Made by a program: the position numbers and the translations under genes | Assembly (NCBI GenBank): GCA_963785065.1 | Contig: CAWATX010000002.1 | Location: 2,125,587-2,189,586 of the forward strand | Reading direction: 5' to 3' | Length of the DNA stretch: 64,000 nucleotides | From: CAVSRC01 sp963785065 | Lineage (GTDB): Bacteria > Pseudomonadota > Alphaproteobacteria > Rhizobiales > Kaistiaceae | Part shown: one piece after another, positions 34,270 to 43,191 of the stretch | How the letters are laid out: each line of letters starts with the position of its first letter | Numbering within the stretch: the first letter of the stretch is position 1 | The notes under the pieces: model-generated | Databases searched by the model: none | The model's input: the letters and a program-made list of their open reading frames with translations, nothing else | Told to the model about the DNA's origin: nothing

Positions 34270-34782
34270 TCAGCCGGCCTGATCGCCTGACCAGATATCG
34301 ACGATCTCCGGTTCGTGCTCGGTGGCGCGGATGAAGGCAAGGAGGTCGGGGCTGGTCAGGCTCGTGGTCGCCGTGTTGACCAGCGGATGGAAATTCACCG
34401 TTTCGGCGGCGACCAGCTTGGCATCGAGGATCACCCGCACACTTGGTGGCCGATCGTTGATCAGCCCGAACGGCGTCACCGCGCCGGGCACGACGCCAAG
34501 CTTGTCGAGAAGGAGTTCCGCCTGGCCGAAGGACAGCCGGCCAGAGGCGCCGATGCGGGTGTGCAGGTGCTTGAGGTCGATCGCCGCATCCTCTTCGGCC
34601 ACGACCAGGAAGAGGGCGCCCTTCTTGTCCTTGAGGAACAGGTTCTTGCTGTGCGCGCCGGCGATCGTACCGCGCAGCGCCTGCGACTCGTCGACCGTGA
34701 AGACCGCCGCGTGGTCGACCGTTGTCGCGGCGATGCCGAGGCTATCGAGAAAGCGCAGAAGGTCTTCACGGGTCGCCGGCAT
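34270..34782 (-). CDS. Prolyl-tRNA deacylase-like protein (YbaK/PrdX family)
   Basis: The 170-residue protein starts at ATG 34782 after GAGAGAAGC. It has the YbaK fold with the PrdX/ProXp-ala pattern: DHAAVFTVDESQALRG, AHSKNLFLKDKKGALFLVV, FGQAELLLDKLGVVPGAVTPFGLINDRP and VNFHPLVNTATTSL. The conserved lysine in SKNLFLKDKK is the residue used in hydrolysing mischarged tRNA-Pro. The likely role is trans-editing of Ala-tRNA-Pro in the cytoplasm. The preceding 182-bp gap to the transglycosylase contains no gene. Confidence 0.88.
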   Translation of the reverse strand: MPATREDLLRFLDSLGIAATTVDHAAVFTVDESQALRGTIAGAHSKNLFLKDKKGALFLVVAEEDAAIDLKHLHTRIGASGRLSFGQAELLLDKLGVVPGAVTPFGLINDRPPSVRVILDAKLVAAETVNFHPLVNTATTSLTSPDLLAFIRATEHEPEIVDIWSGDQAG

Positions 34783-34997
34783 GCTTCTCTCTTTGATCCG
34801 CCTGTCTGTGGTCGGCTGTCGCCTTGTTCGTTGGCGCGACAACGCACGCCCGTCATGGCCTGAACTCTAGGGGGCGATCCGCCGCCTGCGAAGGCTCTTC
34901 TTCACCTCCGCGCCCAGGCAGGCCGGTTGCCATCTCTGCGACAAAGCGGCGCGGGGATCATCGCGTAGGTTCTCAGGAGCCCTGACGTATCTCAAAT

Positions 34998-35019
34998 ACA
35001 TGCAACAATTTGCATGTAA
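34998..35019. promoter_or_regulatory. Palindromic operator upstream of the RND efflux operon
   Basis: A perfect 9-bp inverted repeat, TACATGCAA-N4-TTGCATGTA, lies 54 bp before the ATG of the efflux adaptor gene. Its size and spacing are typical of TetR-family operators that control RND pumps. No TetR-type gene is adjacent, so the regulator would be encoded elsewhere. Confidence 0.6.
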
Positions 35020-35073
35020 AGATTCGAGCCGTGCACGGGCCCCCGGGGGGCCCTGCCGAGCCAGGAGAAAAGA

Positions 35074-36582
35074 ATGTCGGGAGCATTGCGCATCCTCATG
35101 CGGGCCTTGGCGGTTGTGGTCCCGGTCGGCCTCGGCGCTCTGGCGATCGCCTATGCGGCCGAGCTGAAGCAGTTGCCGAGCGGTCAGGAAAAGACCCCGC
35201 AGGCGACGCCGGTGCGGGTCATGACGCTGCAGCCGATGCAGCTCAAGCCGCGGCTCGTCGGCCATGGCACCGCGCAGCCGGCGCGCGAATGGCGCGCTGT
35301 CGCCCGCATTGACGGCCAGGTGGTGATGACCGCCGAGCGGCTTGCCGCCGGCGAGATCGTCACCGGCGGCACTGAGCTCTTGCGCCTCGACGACACCGAC
35401 CTCCAGCTGTCGCTTGCCCAAACCGAGGCGCAGCTTGCTGCGCTCGTCGTCAAGGACGAGACCCTGGCCGCGAGCCTCGAGATCGCCAGGGCCGACCTCG
35501 CCCTCAGCCAGGCCGAGCTGAAGCGACAGGAGGATCTGGCGGGCCGGGGTGTCACTACCCAGGCATCGCTCGACACGTCGCGCCGTCAGGAGCTGGCAGC
35601 CCGTTCCAAGGTTGTCGATCTGGAGAACCAGCTCTCGCTCAACGGTGCCGAGCGCAAGGTACTCGAAACCCAGCGCGCTTCGGCCAAGCGCAATCTGGAG
35701 TTCACCTCGGTTCTTGCGCCTTACGACGTTCGCCTCACCGATGTCTCCGCCGAGCTCGGCCAGGTGGTCAGCCGCGGACAGGTGATGATCACTGCCGAGG
35801 GCACCGAGGCGGTAGAGGTCGCGGCGCAGTTCCCCGTCGGCCAGGTCGGGCCGTTGGTGCGCCTCGTCCCGGGCGGCGCGGTCACCGACCTCAAGGCCAA
35901 GGTGCGGCTGCCTGCCGGCGACCACACCGTCTCCTGGGACGCCAAGGTGGTGCGCGCCGGCGAGGCGATTGACGCCCATACCCAGAGCACGCCGCTCGTC
36001 GTACGGGTCGAGAACCCGCTTGGCCAGGCCCAGGCCGGCGCGCGACCGCCGCTCAGGCGCAACACCTTCGTCGAGGTGGTGCTCAGCGCGCCGCCGCGTC
36101 AGGCGCTGGTTGTGCCGGCTGAAGCCGTGCGCGGCGGCAAGGCGCTGGTCGCCGCTGCCGACGACACCCTCGCCGAGCGCACCGTCACCGTCGGCTACAC
36201 CGTCGACGGCATCTCGGTGGTCGAGGACGGACTTGTCGCCGGCGACCGGCTGGTGGTCACCGATCCGGCCATCGCCGTCCCCGGCATGAAGGTCAAGGCA
36301 GTCGAGGACAAGGCGACCGCCGCGCGCGTCGCCCAGGTCGCCAGCGGCGGTCAGAAGCCGGCCGGCGGCGGCTCAGGCGGTTCAGACAAGGCGACGAGTG
36401 CCTCAGACAAGGCCACGAGCGGCTCGGACAAAGCCGCGAGCGGCACAGACAAGGCCGCGAGCGGCACAGACAAGGCCACGAGCGGCACGGACCAGCCGGC
36501 GCCGGGCTCCGGCAAGGCGGGCGACGGTTCGGGCAAGTCGGGCGCCGGCAAGCCTGCCGGCGGCGGGGAGACAGCGCAATGA
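35074..36582 (+). CDS. RND efflux periplasmic adaptor (HlyD/MFP family) with heptapeptide-repeat tail
   Basis: The 502-residue protein starts at ATG 35074 after AGGAGA. It has a single N-terminal membrane anchor (RILMRALAVVVPVGLGALAIAYA). A split lipoyl/barrel-sandwich domain surrounds a helical hairpin (TDLQLSLAQTEAQLAALVVKDETLAA, ADLALSQAELKRQEDLAGRGV), and a beta-barrel and membrane-proximal domain follow (RNTFVEVVLSAPPRQALVVPAEAVRGG). The last 80 residues are a Ser/Asp/Lys/Ala/Gly low-complexity tail with five heptapeptide repeats (36382-36486). It links an RND pump to an outer-membrane channel. The pump gene overlaps by 4 bp (ATGA). No outer-membrane channel gene is adjacent. Confidence 0.87.
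   Translation: MSGALRILMRALAVVVPVGLGALAIAYAAELKQLPSGQEKTPQATPVRVMTLQPMQLKPRLVGHGTAQPAREWRAVARIDGQVVMTAERLAAGEIVTGGTELLRLDDTDLQLSLAQTEAQLAALVVKDETLAASLEIARADLALSQAELKRQEDLAGRGVTTQASLDTSRRQELAARSKVVDLENQLSLNGAERKVLETQRASAKRNLEFTSVLAPYDVRLTDVSAELGQVVSRGQVMITAEGTEAVEVAAQFPVGQVGPLVRLVPGGAVTDLKAKVRLPAGDHTVSWDAKVVRAGEAIDAHTQSTPLVVRVENPLGQAQAGARPPLRRNTFVEVVLSAPPRQALVVPAEAVRGGKALVAAADDTLAERTVTVGYTVDGISVVEDGLVAGDRLVVTDPAIAVPGMKVKAVEDKATAARVAQVASGGQKPAGGGSGGSDKATSASDKATSGSDKAASGTDKAASGTDKATSGTDQPAPGSGKAGDGSGKSGAGKPAGGGETAQ
36382..36486 (+). repeat. Five 21-bp tandem repeats coding for (S/T)DKA(T/A)SG
   Basis: Five in-frame 21-bp units encode SDKATSA, SDKATSG, SDKAASG, TDKAASG and TDKATSG, followed by weaker TDQPAPG and SGKAGDG units. 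The tail is charged, flexible and hydrophilic. Copy number may vary between strains by slippage without breaking the frame. Confidence 0.9.
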
Positions 36583-39500
36583 TCCGTCTCTTCGCCGTCC
36601 ACCCGACGGCCGCCAACATCCTGATGCTGGCCTTCATCGTGCTGGGACTTGCGGCGGCGCCGAACCTGCAGCGCGACACCTTTCCGCTGGTGGCGCCGAC
36701 CCTGGTCGAGGTGCGCATCGCCTATCCCGGCGCGACCCCGGCCGAGGTCGAGGCCGGCATCTGCCGCGAGGTCGAGGACCCGATCCGCGCGGTCGACAAT
36801 CTCGCCGAACTCACCTGCCTCGCCCGCGACAGCATGGCCATCGTCACCGCCGAGATCGTCGAGGGAGCGGACATGAGCCGCTTCTCCGACGACATCACCT
36901 CCGCGGTCAAAGGCGTGTCGACCTATCCTGACAAGGCCGAGGACCCGGTCGTGCGCGTGGTCGAGCGGGTGGCGACCGTCGCCTCCGTTGCGGTCACCGG
37001 CCCGGAGGATCCGGCGGTGCTGCTCGCCTACGCCGACGCGTTTGCCGAACGGCTCAAGGCCGATCCGGCGATCACCCAGGTCAACATCGGCGGCTTCTCC
37101 GACCGCGAGATTGCCATCGACGTGCCGGCCGTCGCCCTGCAGCGCTTCGGTCTGACCATCGGCGACGTCGCCGCGGCCCTCGCCCGCCAGTCGATCGACA
37201 TGCCGGCCGGCACCATGCAGGGGCCCGAGGGCGACACCTCGATCCGCTTCCTCGGTGAGCGTCGCACCCCGGCCGAGCTCGCCGCGATTCCGGTGAGCGG
37301 CTCAACCAGCGGCGGCGAAGTGCTGCTTGGCGACATCGCCACCATCACCACCGCCTTCGCCGATCCCTCCGTGGCCTCCTATTTCAACGGCAAGCGCGCC
37401 GCGATCGTCGCGGTCAACAAGACCGACGCGCAGGATGCGCTCACCGTCATGGCGGCGCTCGAACGCCAGATGGCGGCAGCCCAGGCGCAAGCACCCGGCA
37501 ACATCCAGCTGGCCGTGTCGCAGGATTCCACGTCCAACATCCGCGACCGGCTGCGCATCATCGCCGTCAACGGCCTCCAGGGCCTGGCGCTGGTCCTGGT
37601 CACCATGTGGCTGTTCTTCGGCCTGCGCGTCTCGTTCTGGGTGGCGATGGGCCTGCCGGTCTCCTTCCTGGCGGCGATCTTCGCCATGCAGCTCTTTGGC
37701 TACACCATCAACATGATGACCATGGTGGCGCTGCTCGTCGCCGTCGGACTGTTGATGGACGACGCCATCGTCATCTCGGAAAACATCGTGCGCCGCCGTC
37801 AGGCGGGCGAAAGCGTCGTCGATGCGGCGGTGAATGGCACGCGCCAGGTAGCACCCGGCGTCGTCGCCTCGTTCCTGACCACCGTGATGATCGTCGGTCC
37901 GTTGAGCTTCATGACCGGCAATGTCGGCGCGGTGCTGCGCTACATCCCCATCGTTCTGGTCCTGGTCCTGGTGGTGAGCCTGTTCGAGGCCTTCTTCATC
38001 CTGCCCCACCACATGCTGCATTCGCTCGAGCGTGATCTCACGCCCGGCCCCGTCGGCCGCGCCGTCAACGGCGGCTTCAACTGGCTGCGCGACCGCGTGG
38101 TGGTGCCCTTCGCCGGGCTCACTTTGCGCTTCCGCTACCTGACGCTCGGCATCGCCGCCTTCCTGGTGATGCTTTCGATCGCCCCCTTCACCGGCGGCCT
38201 CATCAAGTATCAGAGCTTCCCGACGCTGGAGAGCGACACGGTCGAGGCGCGCCTGCTGCTCGTCCAGGGTTCGCCGCTCGCCCGCACCGAACAACGGGTG
38301 GCCAAGGTGGTGGCGGCGCTCGACAAGATGAACGCCGATCTCACGCCTGCGCAGCCCGGCGGCCAGCCGCTGGTGCAGAGCTACACCATCTCCTATGGCG
38401 TCAATGCCGACACCCCCGAGATCGGTCCGCACATGGCTACCGTCAGCGCCAAGCTGCTGCCGGCCGGCACCCGCACCACCTCGGTGACCGACATCCTCGA
38501 CACCTGGAAGAAGCTGACCGGGCAGATGCCCGACATGGCCGCATTCCGCATCACCGACAAGGAGCGTGGGGCCGGCGGCAAGCCCATCGACGTGCGCATC
38601 CAGGGCCCCGACCTCAAGGCGCTGGAGGCGACGGCCAAGGAGATGCGCAAGTTCTTCCGCGGCTTTGCCGGCGTGCGCGACGTCACCTACGACCTGCAGC
38701 CCGGCAAGCCGGAGTTCCTCGTCTCCGTCAGGCCGTCGGCCGCCACGGCGCTCGGCGTCACCGCGCAATCGATCGCCACCCAGCTCCGTTCCGCTTTCCG
38801 CGGCGATACCGGGCTGCAGGTGCGCGACGACCTCGGCGGGCTCGACATCGCCGCCCGGCTGAGCGGTGACGACCGCCGCTCGGCCGCCGACCTGGCGGCG
38901 ATCGCCATCACCGGTCCCGACGGCGCGCTGGTGCCGCTCTCGGCCGTGGCCGATATCAGCGAGAGCCGCGGCTATGCCTCGGTGCAGCGCATCGACGGGG
39001 AGCGCACGGTCTCCGTCGGCGGCTCGATCAATCCCGCCGTGGCCAATTCGCGCGAGCTGATGGCGGCGCTGCGCAGCGACTTCCTGCCCCAGCTCCGCGA
39101 CAAGCGGCCGGACGTCCACGTCACCATCGTCGGCGAGGCCAAGGACACCGCGACCACCGGCTCCTCGCTCGTCCGCAACCTCATCATCGGCCTGATCGGC
39201 GTCTATTTCATTCTCGCCTTCCAGTTCCGCAGCTTCATCCAGCCGATCGTCGTCTTCGCCACGATCCCGCTGTCACTGGTCGGCGTGATGTGGGGGCACA
39301 TGGCGCTCGGATTGCAGATCTCGCTGCCGAGCCTGGTTGGCCTCGCCACCCTGGCCGGCGTCGTCGTCAACGGCGCGATCCTGCTCGTCGGCTTCATCAA
39401 GGACCGTCAGGCCGAAGGCGCCGATCTCACCGAGGCGGCGATCGAGGCGGTGCGCGACCGCTTCCGCGCCATCGTGCTCACCTCGCTGACCACCGTGGTC

Positions 39501-39716
39501 GGGCTCGGGCCGCTTCTCTTCGAGCCGAGCACCCAGGCGCAGTTCCTGCGTCCGATCGTCGCCAGCCTCGCCTTCGGCCTGACCAGTGCCACGGTGCTCT
39601 CGCTCTTCGTTACCCCGGCGCTCTTCCTGATCCTCGCCGACCTTAAGCTGGTGCGCTCGACGCCGCCGCGGACCGAGACCGCGGTACCTCGGACGCCCGC
39701 TCAAGCGGGAGCCTGA
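36579..39716 (+). CDS. RND efflux transporter, inner-membrane pump (AcrB/MexF-like superfamily)
   Basis: The 1045-residue pump has 12 spans and two large periplasmic domains. N-terminal MIRLFAVHPTAANILMLAFI is the first span; the fourth span has VGLLMDDAIVISENIVRR, with Asp394 and Asp395 in the proton-relay position of AcrB. LPVSFLAAIFAMQLFGYTIN and GLATLAGVVVNGAILLVGF are matching span motifs of the two halves. The short first periplasmic region and start resemble the hydrophobe/amphiphile efflux subgroup found with HlyD adaptors in rhizobia. It works by proton antiport with the adjacent adaptor; the outer-membrane channel is encoded elsewhere. The substrate is unknown. Confidence 0.92.
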   Translation: MIRLFAVHPTAANILMLAFIVLGLAAAPNLQRDTFPLVAPTLVEVRIAYPGATPAEVEAGICREVEDPIRAVDNLAELTCLARDSMAIVTAEIVEGADMSRFSDDITSAVKGVSTYPDKAEDPVVRVVERVATVASVAVTGPEDPAVLLAYADAFAERLKADPAITQVNIGGFSDREIAIDVPAVALQRFGLTIGDVAAALARQSIDMPAGTMQGPEGDTSIRFLGERRTPAELAAIPVSGSTSGGEVLLGDIATITTAFADPSVASYFNGKRAAIVAVNKTDAQDALTVMAALERQMAAAQAQAPGNIQLAVSQDSTSNIRDRLRIIAVNGLQGLALVLVTMWLFFGLRVSFWVAMGLPVSFLAAIFAMQLFGYTINMMTMVALLVAVGLLMDDAIVISENIVRRRQAGESVVDAAVNGTRQVAPGVVASFLTTVMIVGPLSFMTGNVGAVLRYIPIVLVLVLVVSLFEAFFILPHHMLHSLERDLTPGPVGRAVNGGFNWLRDRVVVPFAGLTLRFRYLTLGIAAFLVMLSIAPFTGGLIKYQSFPTLESDTVEARLLLVQGSPLARTEQRVAKVVAALDKMNADLTPAQPGGQPLVQSYTISYGVNADTPEIGPHMATVSAKLLPAGTRTTSVTDILDTWKKLTGQMPDMAAFRITDKERGAGGKPIDVRIQGPDLKALEATAKEMRKFFRGFAGVRDVTYDLQPGKPEFLVSVRPSAATALGVTAQSIATQLRSAFRGDTGLQVRDDLGGLDIAARLSGDDRRSAADLAAIAITGPDGALVPLSAVADISESRGYASVQRIDGERTVSVGGSINPAVANSRELMAALRSDFLPQLRDKRPDVHVTIVGEAKDTATTGSSLVRNLIIGLIGVYFILAFQFRSFIQPIVVFATIPLSLVGVMWGHMALGLQISLPSLVGLATLAGVVVNGAILLVGFIKDRQAEGADLTEAAIEAVRDRFRAIVLTSLTTVVGLGPLLFEPSTQAQFLRPIVASLAFGLTSATVLSLFVTPALFLILADLKLVRSTPPRTETAVPRTPAQAGA

Positions 39717-39723
39717 GTACGGA

Positions 39724-39749
39724 CGGCGGCCGCAGAGATGCGGCCGCCG
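39724..39749. terminator. Perfect 10-bp hairpin between convergent genes
   Basis: CGGCGGCCGC-agagat-GCGGCCGCCG lies 8 bp after the RND pump stop and before the convergent DUF2207 stop. The stem is perfect. No U-run follows on either strand, so it may act as a bidirectional structural terminator. Confidence 0.6.
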
Positions 39750-39788
39750 CGGTATCCGGGGTGAGGGGGGTGCCGGTGCCCTGACGCC

Positions 39789-41753
39789 CTACCAGCCGCC
39801 ACCACCGCCGCCGCCGCCACCGCCACCCGAGCCGCCACCGCCGCCGCCCGAGAAGCCGGACGAGGAGGAGGAGGGTGCCGGGATGGAGCTGGCGAAGGAG
39901 CTTTCCGCCGACGACACGGCCGACGAGATGGACTGGGCGAAGCTGGTGCCGGCCCAGCCGCTGCCGGCGTGCCAGAGCGGGCTGTAGCCGGTCGCCATGT
40001 CCTGGCCCGGATTGGCGCGGGCGAATGCGGCGGAAAACGCCTCCGACCAGGGCTTCTCGGCGTTGAGCGCCACCGCATAGGGCAGGATCGCCTCGAACTG
40101 GCTGGCGTTCAGGTCCGGGGCGCCGGCGAGATTGAGCCGGTTGGTCTCGGAGGTGCGGATGTAGAGCTCCAGCCCCTCGATCTGGTCCATGACCGCCCGG
40201 CCGGCCGCCGTCGGGGCGCGCAAGAGATAGTAAAACAGGCCGTTCATCACCGCGAAGCCGCCGATCAGCGTCAGGGGGAAACCGTTGTTGACGAGGACGT
40301 CGAGGATCGTCCAGCCGAAACCGGTCGGCAGCGAACGAACGGCCGCGCCGAACACCGACGCGAAGTTGAAGCCGATGAAGGCGATCACCGCGATGGCGAA
40401 GCCGGCCCTGAAGATCGACCTGACGCTGCGGATGCTGGTCAGCGCGCGCACGATCGGGATGATGAACGCGCCGAGCCACACGCTGGCAAAGATCGTCCCG
40501 ACCAGGAGTCCGATCTCGTTCTCGCCCAGCCCGCCCCAGACAAGTACGGCGGCGATCGTCGCCACCGTCAGCACCGCGCCGATAATGGAGTAGCCCAGAT
40601 TGCGTCGGAAGAATCGGTTGCGGCTCTCGTTCTCGACGCTCGACTTGAAGGCGGTGAACTCGGTCTGCAGGCTCTTGCCGTTGTCCTTGTTGATGGTGAT
40701 CGTGCCGCCCTTGTCCTCCACCCATTTGAGCAGCGAGTTCTCGCCCGGCGGCAGCTTCTCCTGCGGCCGCGCCCGCTTGGTTCTGGTGAGGACGATGTCG
40801 CCGCTGGAATCGTCGAAGACGAGCAAGCCCTTGACCGCGAGCGACAGGGCCGCGGCGGTGAACTTGCGCCAGCCGCCCTTCCAGCCGTAATCGCGGATAT
40901 AGCCGGCAAGCGTCGGCGAAATCCCCGGCGGGGCGTGGAACAGCGGGATGATCGTCCCTTTCGGCGGGTCGCGGCCGACCGCGTGCCAGGCGAGCAGGTA
41001 GAAGATCAGTACACCGACGAGACCGGCGCCGCCGAGCACCAGGTGCCGGTTGTCTAGGAACCAGTAGGAGAACGCCTGTCCGCCGCTCGGCGGCTGAACC
41101 AGTCCCTTGGGGATCTCCAGCACCACCGACAGCCCTGCGCCCGGATCGAGCGTTGCCGTGGTTGCCACCTGGAGCCGGTTATCCGAGGTGACCGCGCCGT
41201 CGTAGGCTTTGCCGCGTTCGCCGTAGCGGCCGGTATAGGCCGTCCAGCGCGTCGGCGCCTGCTGATCGGGCAGGGTGAACTGCGCCGTGACTTTCTGGAT
41301 CGGAAACGCCCAGTCGTTGCCGGTCACGTTCCAGAACAGCTCGGTGTGGTCCGGGAAGAATCGAATCTGGCGGCCGGTCTGGTAGTGAATGCGGTAGGTA
41401 TAGGTGGCTGGCGCGAGCACGACGTTGCCGGCGCCGATATAGATGCGGACACCGTCCTGGTTGCTCGCCTTGTGCCAGGGCTCGGGCATGCCGTCGCGCG
41501 TGATCGCCACGATGGTGAAGCTGACCCTGTGGCTCTGGCCGTTGGCGTCGGTGAAGGTCAGCGGAAAGTCGCGATAGATCCCGTGGGTGATCCTGCCGCC
41601 TTCGGCAACGACGGTGATCGTCTCGACGACGTCGAGGACACCGTCGGGCTGCACGACCACCTCCGAGGTGTAATTGTTGATGGTCTCTTCTGCCTGCGCC
41701 GGGCCCGAGAAAAGGCCGGCGAGCAGAACAAGCGCGAGCGCCAGCCGCTTCAT
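39789..41753 (-). CDS. DUF2207 membrane protein with glycine-rich C-terminus
   Basis: The 654-residue protein has signal peptide MKRLALALVLLAGLFSGPAQA and then the extracytoplasmic DUF2207 domain (INNYTSEVVVQPDGVLDVVETITV, RITHGIYRDFPLTF, YRIHYQTGRQIRFF, LFWNVTGNDWAFPI). Four to five membrane spans alternate with cytoplasmic loops. The end is a Ser/Gly region finishing in a run of glycines broken by one Ser and closing with GGW, typical of YciQ/DUF2207 proteins. The function is unknown. Its start overlaps the LemA gene by 4 bp, the standard partner, which suggests an envelope complex. Confidence 0.88.
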   Translation of the reverse strand: MKRLALALVLLAGLFSGPAQAEETINNYTSEVVVQPDGVLDVVETITVVAEGGRITHGIYRDFPLTFTDANGQSHRVSFTIVAITRDGMPEPWHKASNQDGVRIYIGAGNVVLAPATYTYRIHYQTGRQIRFFPDHTELFWNVTGNDWAFPIQKVTAQFTLPDQQAPTRWTAYTGRYGERGKAYDGAVTSDNRLQVATTATLDPGAGLSVVLEIPKGLVQPPSGGQAFSYWFLDNRHLVLGGAGLVGVLIFYLLAWHAVGRDPPKGTIIPLFHAPPGISPTLAGYIRDYGWKGGWRKFTAAALSLAVKGLLVFDDSSGDIVLTRTKRARPQEKLPPGENSLLKWVEDKGGTITINKDNGKSLQTEFTAFKSSVENESRNRFFRRNLGYSIIGAVLTVATIAAVLVWGGLGENEIGLLVGTIFASVWLGAFIIPIVRALTSIRSVRSIFRAGFAIAVIAFIGFNFASVFGAAVRSLPTGFGWTILDVLVNNGFPLTLIGGFAVMNGLFYYLLRAPTAAGRAVMDQIEGLELYIRTSETNRLNLAGAPDLNASQFEAILPYAVALNAEKPWSEAFSAAFARANPGQDMATGYSPLWHAGSGWAGTSFAQSISSAVSSAESSFASSIPAPSSSSSGFSGGGGGGSGGGGGGGGGGGW

Positions 41754-42319
41754 GAGGCGGCTCCCTTGAAAGCGACATCGGGCACTGCCCGGTCGGCATC
41801 TTCGATCTCGAAGAACGTCCGCTGATGAAAGCCGAACATATTGGCGACGAGGTTGCTGGGGAACGACTGGACCAGAACATTCAGATTGCGCGCGGCGCCG
41901 TTGTAGTAGCGGCGCGCCATCTGGATCTCGTCCTCGATCCCCGCCAGTTGCTTCTGCAGGTCGAGGAAGTTGTCGCTCGCCTTGAGGTCGGGATAGGCCT
42001 CGGCCAGCGCTATCAGCTTGCCGATCGCGGCAGTGAGCTTGCCCTCCGCCGCGGCGCGGGCGGCGACGTCGCCTTCGGGGACCTTGCCGGCCGCGGCCCT
42101 GAGCGCGGTCGCCTGTTCGAGAACCGTGCGTTCATGGGCGGCATAGCCCTGTACGGTGCTCACCAGATTGGGCACCAGATCGGCGCGGCGCTTCAACTGC
42201 ACGTCGATGCCGCTCCAGCCCTCGGCCGCCATCTGCCGCGACCTGACGAGCTGGTTGAACAGGATGACGCCGTAGACAACGACGACCGCAACGAGGGCAA
42301 GCACGATCCAGGTTGTCAT
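41750..42319 (-). CDS. LemA family protein
   Basis: The 189-residue protein has one N-terminal membrane span (TTWIVLALVAVVVVYGVILFNQLV) and a long helical bundle: AAEGWSGIDVQLKRRADLVPNLVSTVQGYAAHE, ASDNFLDLQKQLAGIEDEIQMARRYYNGAARNLN and SFPSNLVANMFGFHQRTFFEI. These are the LemA signatures. The role is unresolved; LemA proteins are found with DUF2207 or TPM-domain partners in envelope stress or proteolysis contexts. It is co-translated with the downstream DUF2207 gene. Confidence 0.93.
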   Translation of the reverse strand: MTTWIVLALVAVVVVYGVILFNQLVRSRQMAAEGWSGIDVQLKRRADLVPNLVSTVQGYAAHERTVLEQATALRAAAGKVPEGDVAARAAAEGKLTAAIGKLIALAEAYPDLKASDNFLDLQKQLAGIEDEIQMARRYYNGAARNLNVLVQSFPSNLVANMFGFHQRTFFEIEDADRAVPDVAFKGAAS

Positions 42320-42398
42320 CGCCCGTCTCCCAGATGCGCCGAACGGCCGGGTCGGCCGGCCGGGGAAGCGGGGGATGATAGTGGATTCGGCCGCGCCC

Positions 42399-43178
42399 TC
42401 ACAGCCGGGCGATGGTCAGCCCGCCATCGACATTGACGATCGTCCCGGTGGAGAAGGCGACATCGGCCCGCGCCAGCGCGCGGACGGCGGCGGTCACATC
42501 TGCGCCTTCGCCCCAGCGCCCGGCCGGGACCAGCCCGGATTCGATCAGCGCGTCGTATTTCGCCGCGACGCCAGCGGTCATGTCGGTGCGGATGACGCCG
42601 GGGCGCACCTCGAAGACGGCGATGCCCTCGGCCGCAAGCCGGGCGGCAAAGCCCTTGACCGCCATGGCCAGCCCCGCCTTCGACACGCAATAGTCGACCC
42701 GGTTGAGCGACACCATCTCGGCCGAGCAGGAGGTGACGAAGATCAGCGCCCGGCCCGTTTTCGGGCCCGCGGCGAGCATCCGCTTCGCAGCAGCCTGGGC
42801 GAGGAAGAAGGCGCCGCGCAGGTTGACGCCCATGACGGCGTCGAAGTTCTCCGGCGTGGTCTCCATGAGGTCGAGCCGCTGCGGCGGCGCAATGCCGGCA
42901 TTGGAGACCAGCACGTCGACCGGCCCGAGCGCGGCCTCGACCGCATCGAGGACGCGGGCGTGGTCTTCGATCGCTTCGACCCGGCCGGCGACATAGACGG
43001 CGCGGGCGCCATGGGCGGTGAGCCGCGCCACCGCGGCGCGCGCCACTTCGTCCTCGGCCGCGGTGCCGGTGATCGCCACGTCGCAGCCATCGGCGGCGAG
43101 GCCTTCCGCGACGGCGAACCCGATGCCCCGCCGTCCGCCAGTGATGAGCGCCACCCGCCGCTCCCCTGTGTCCGCCAT
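42399..43178 (-). CDS. Short-chain dehydrogenase/reductase (3-ketoacyl-reductase-like)
   Basis: ATG 43178, after GGGAGCG, gives 259 residues. The Rossmann motif is ALITGGRRGIGFAVAEGLA, the NAG motif is in VLVSNAGIAPPQ, the catalytic serine is in FVTSCSAEM, and Tyr-x3-Lys is in VDYCVSKAGLA. The GMTAGV-like end (RPGVIRTDMTAGV) fits classical SDRs. It lies 13 bp after the GH88-like hydrolase gene, so both are one operon, and reduction of a keto-sugar released from unsaturated uronides is a plausible role. Confidence 0.85.
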   Translation of the reverse strand: MADTGERRVALITGGRRGIGFAVAEGLAADGCDVAITGTAAEDEVARAAVARLTAHGARAVYVAGRVEAIEDHARVLDAVEAALGPVDVLVSNAGIAPPQRLDLMETTPENFDAVMGVNLRGAFFLAQAAAKRMLAAGPKTGRALIFVTSCSAEMVSLNRVDYCVSKAGLAMAVKGFAARLAAEGIAVFEVRPGVIRTDMTAGVAAKYDALIESGLVPAGRWGEGADVTAAVRALARADVAFSTGTIVNVDGGLTIARL

Positions 43179-43191
43179 GGCATATCGCTCC

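Noticed and set aside
36364..36500. CRISPR-like repeats
   Set aside because: The 21-bp units are contiguous, in frame and without spacers; they are a coding tandem repeat.
37302..39119. 605-codon minus-strand frame opposite the RND pump
   Set aside because: Antisense to conserved transmembrane segments; His/Asp/Gly-rich with no recognisable domain.
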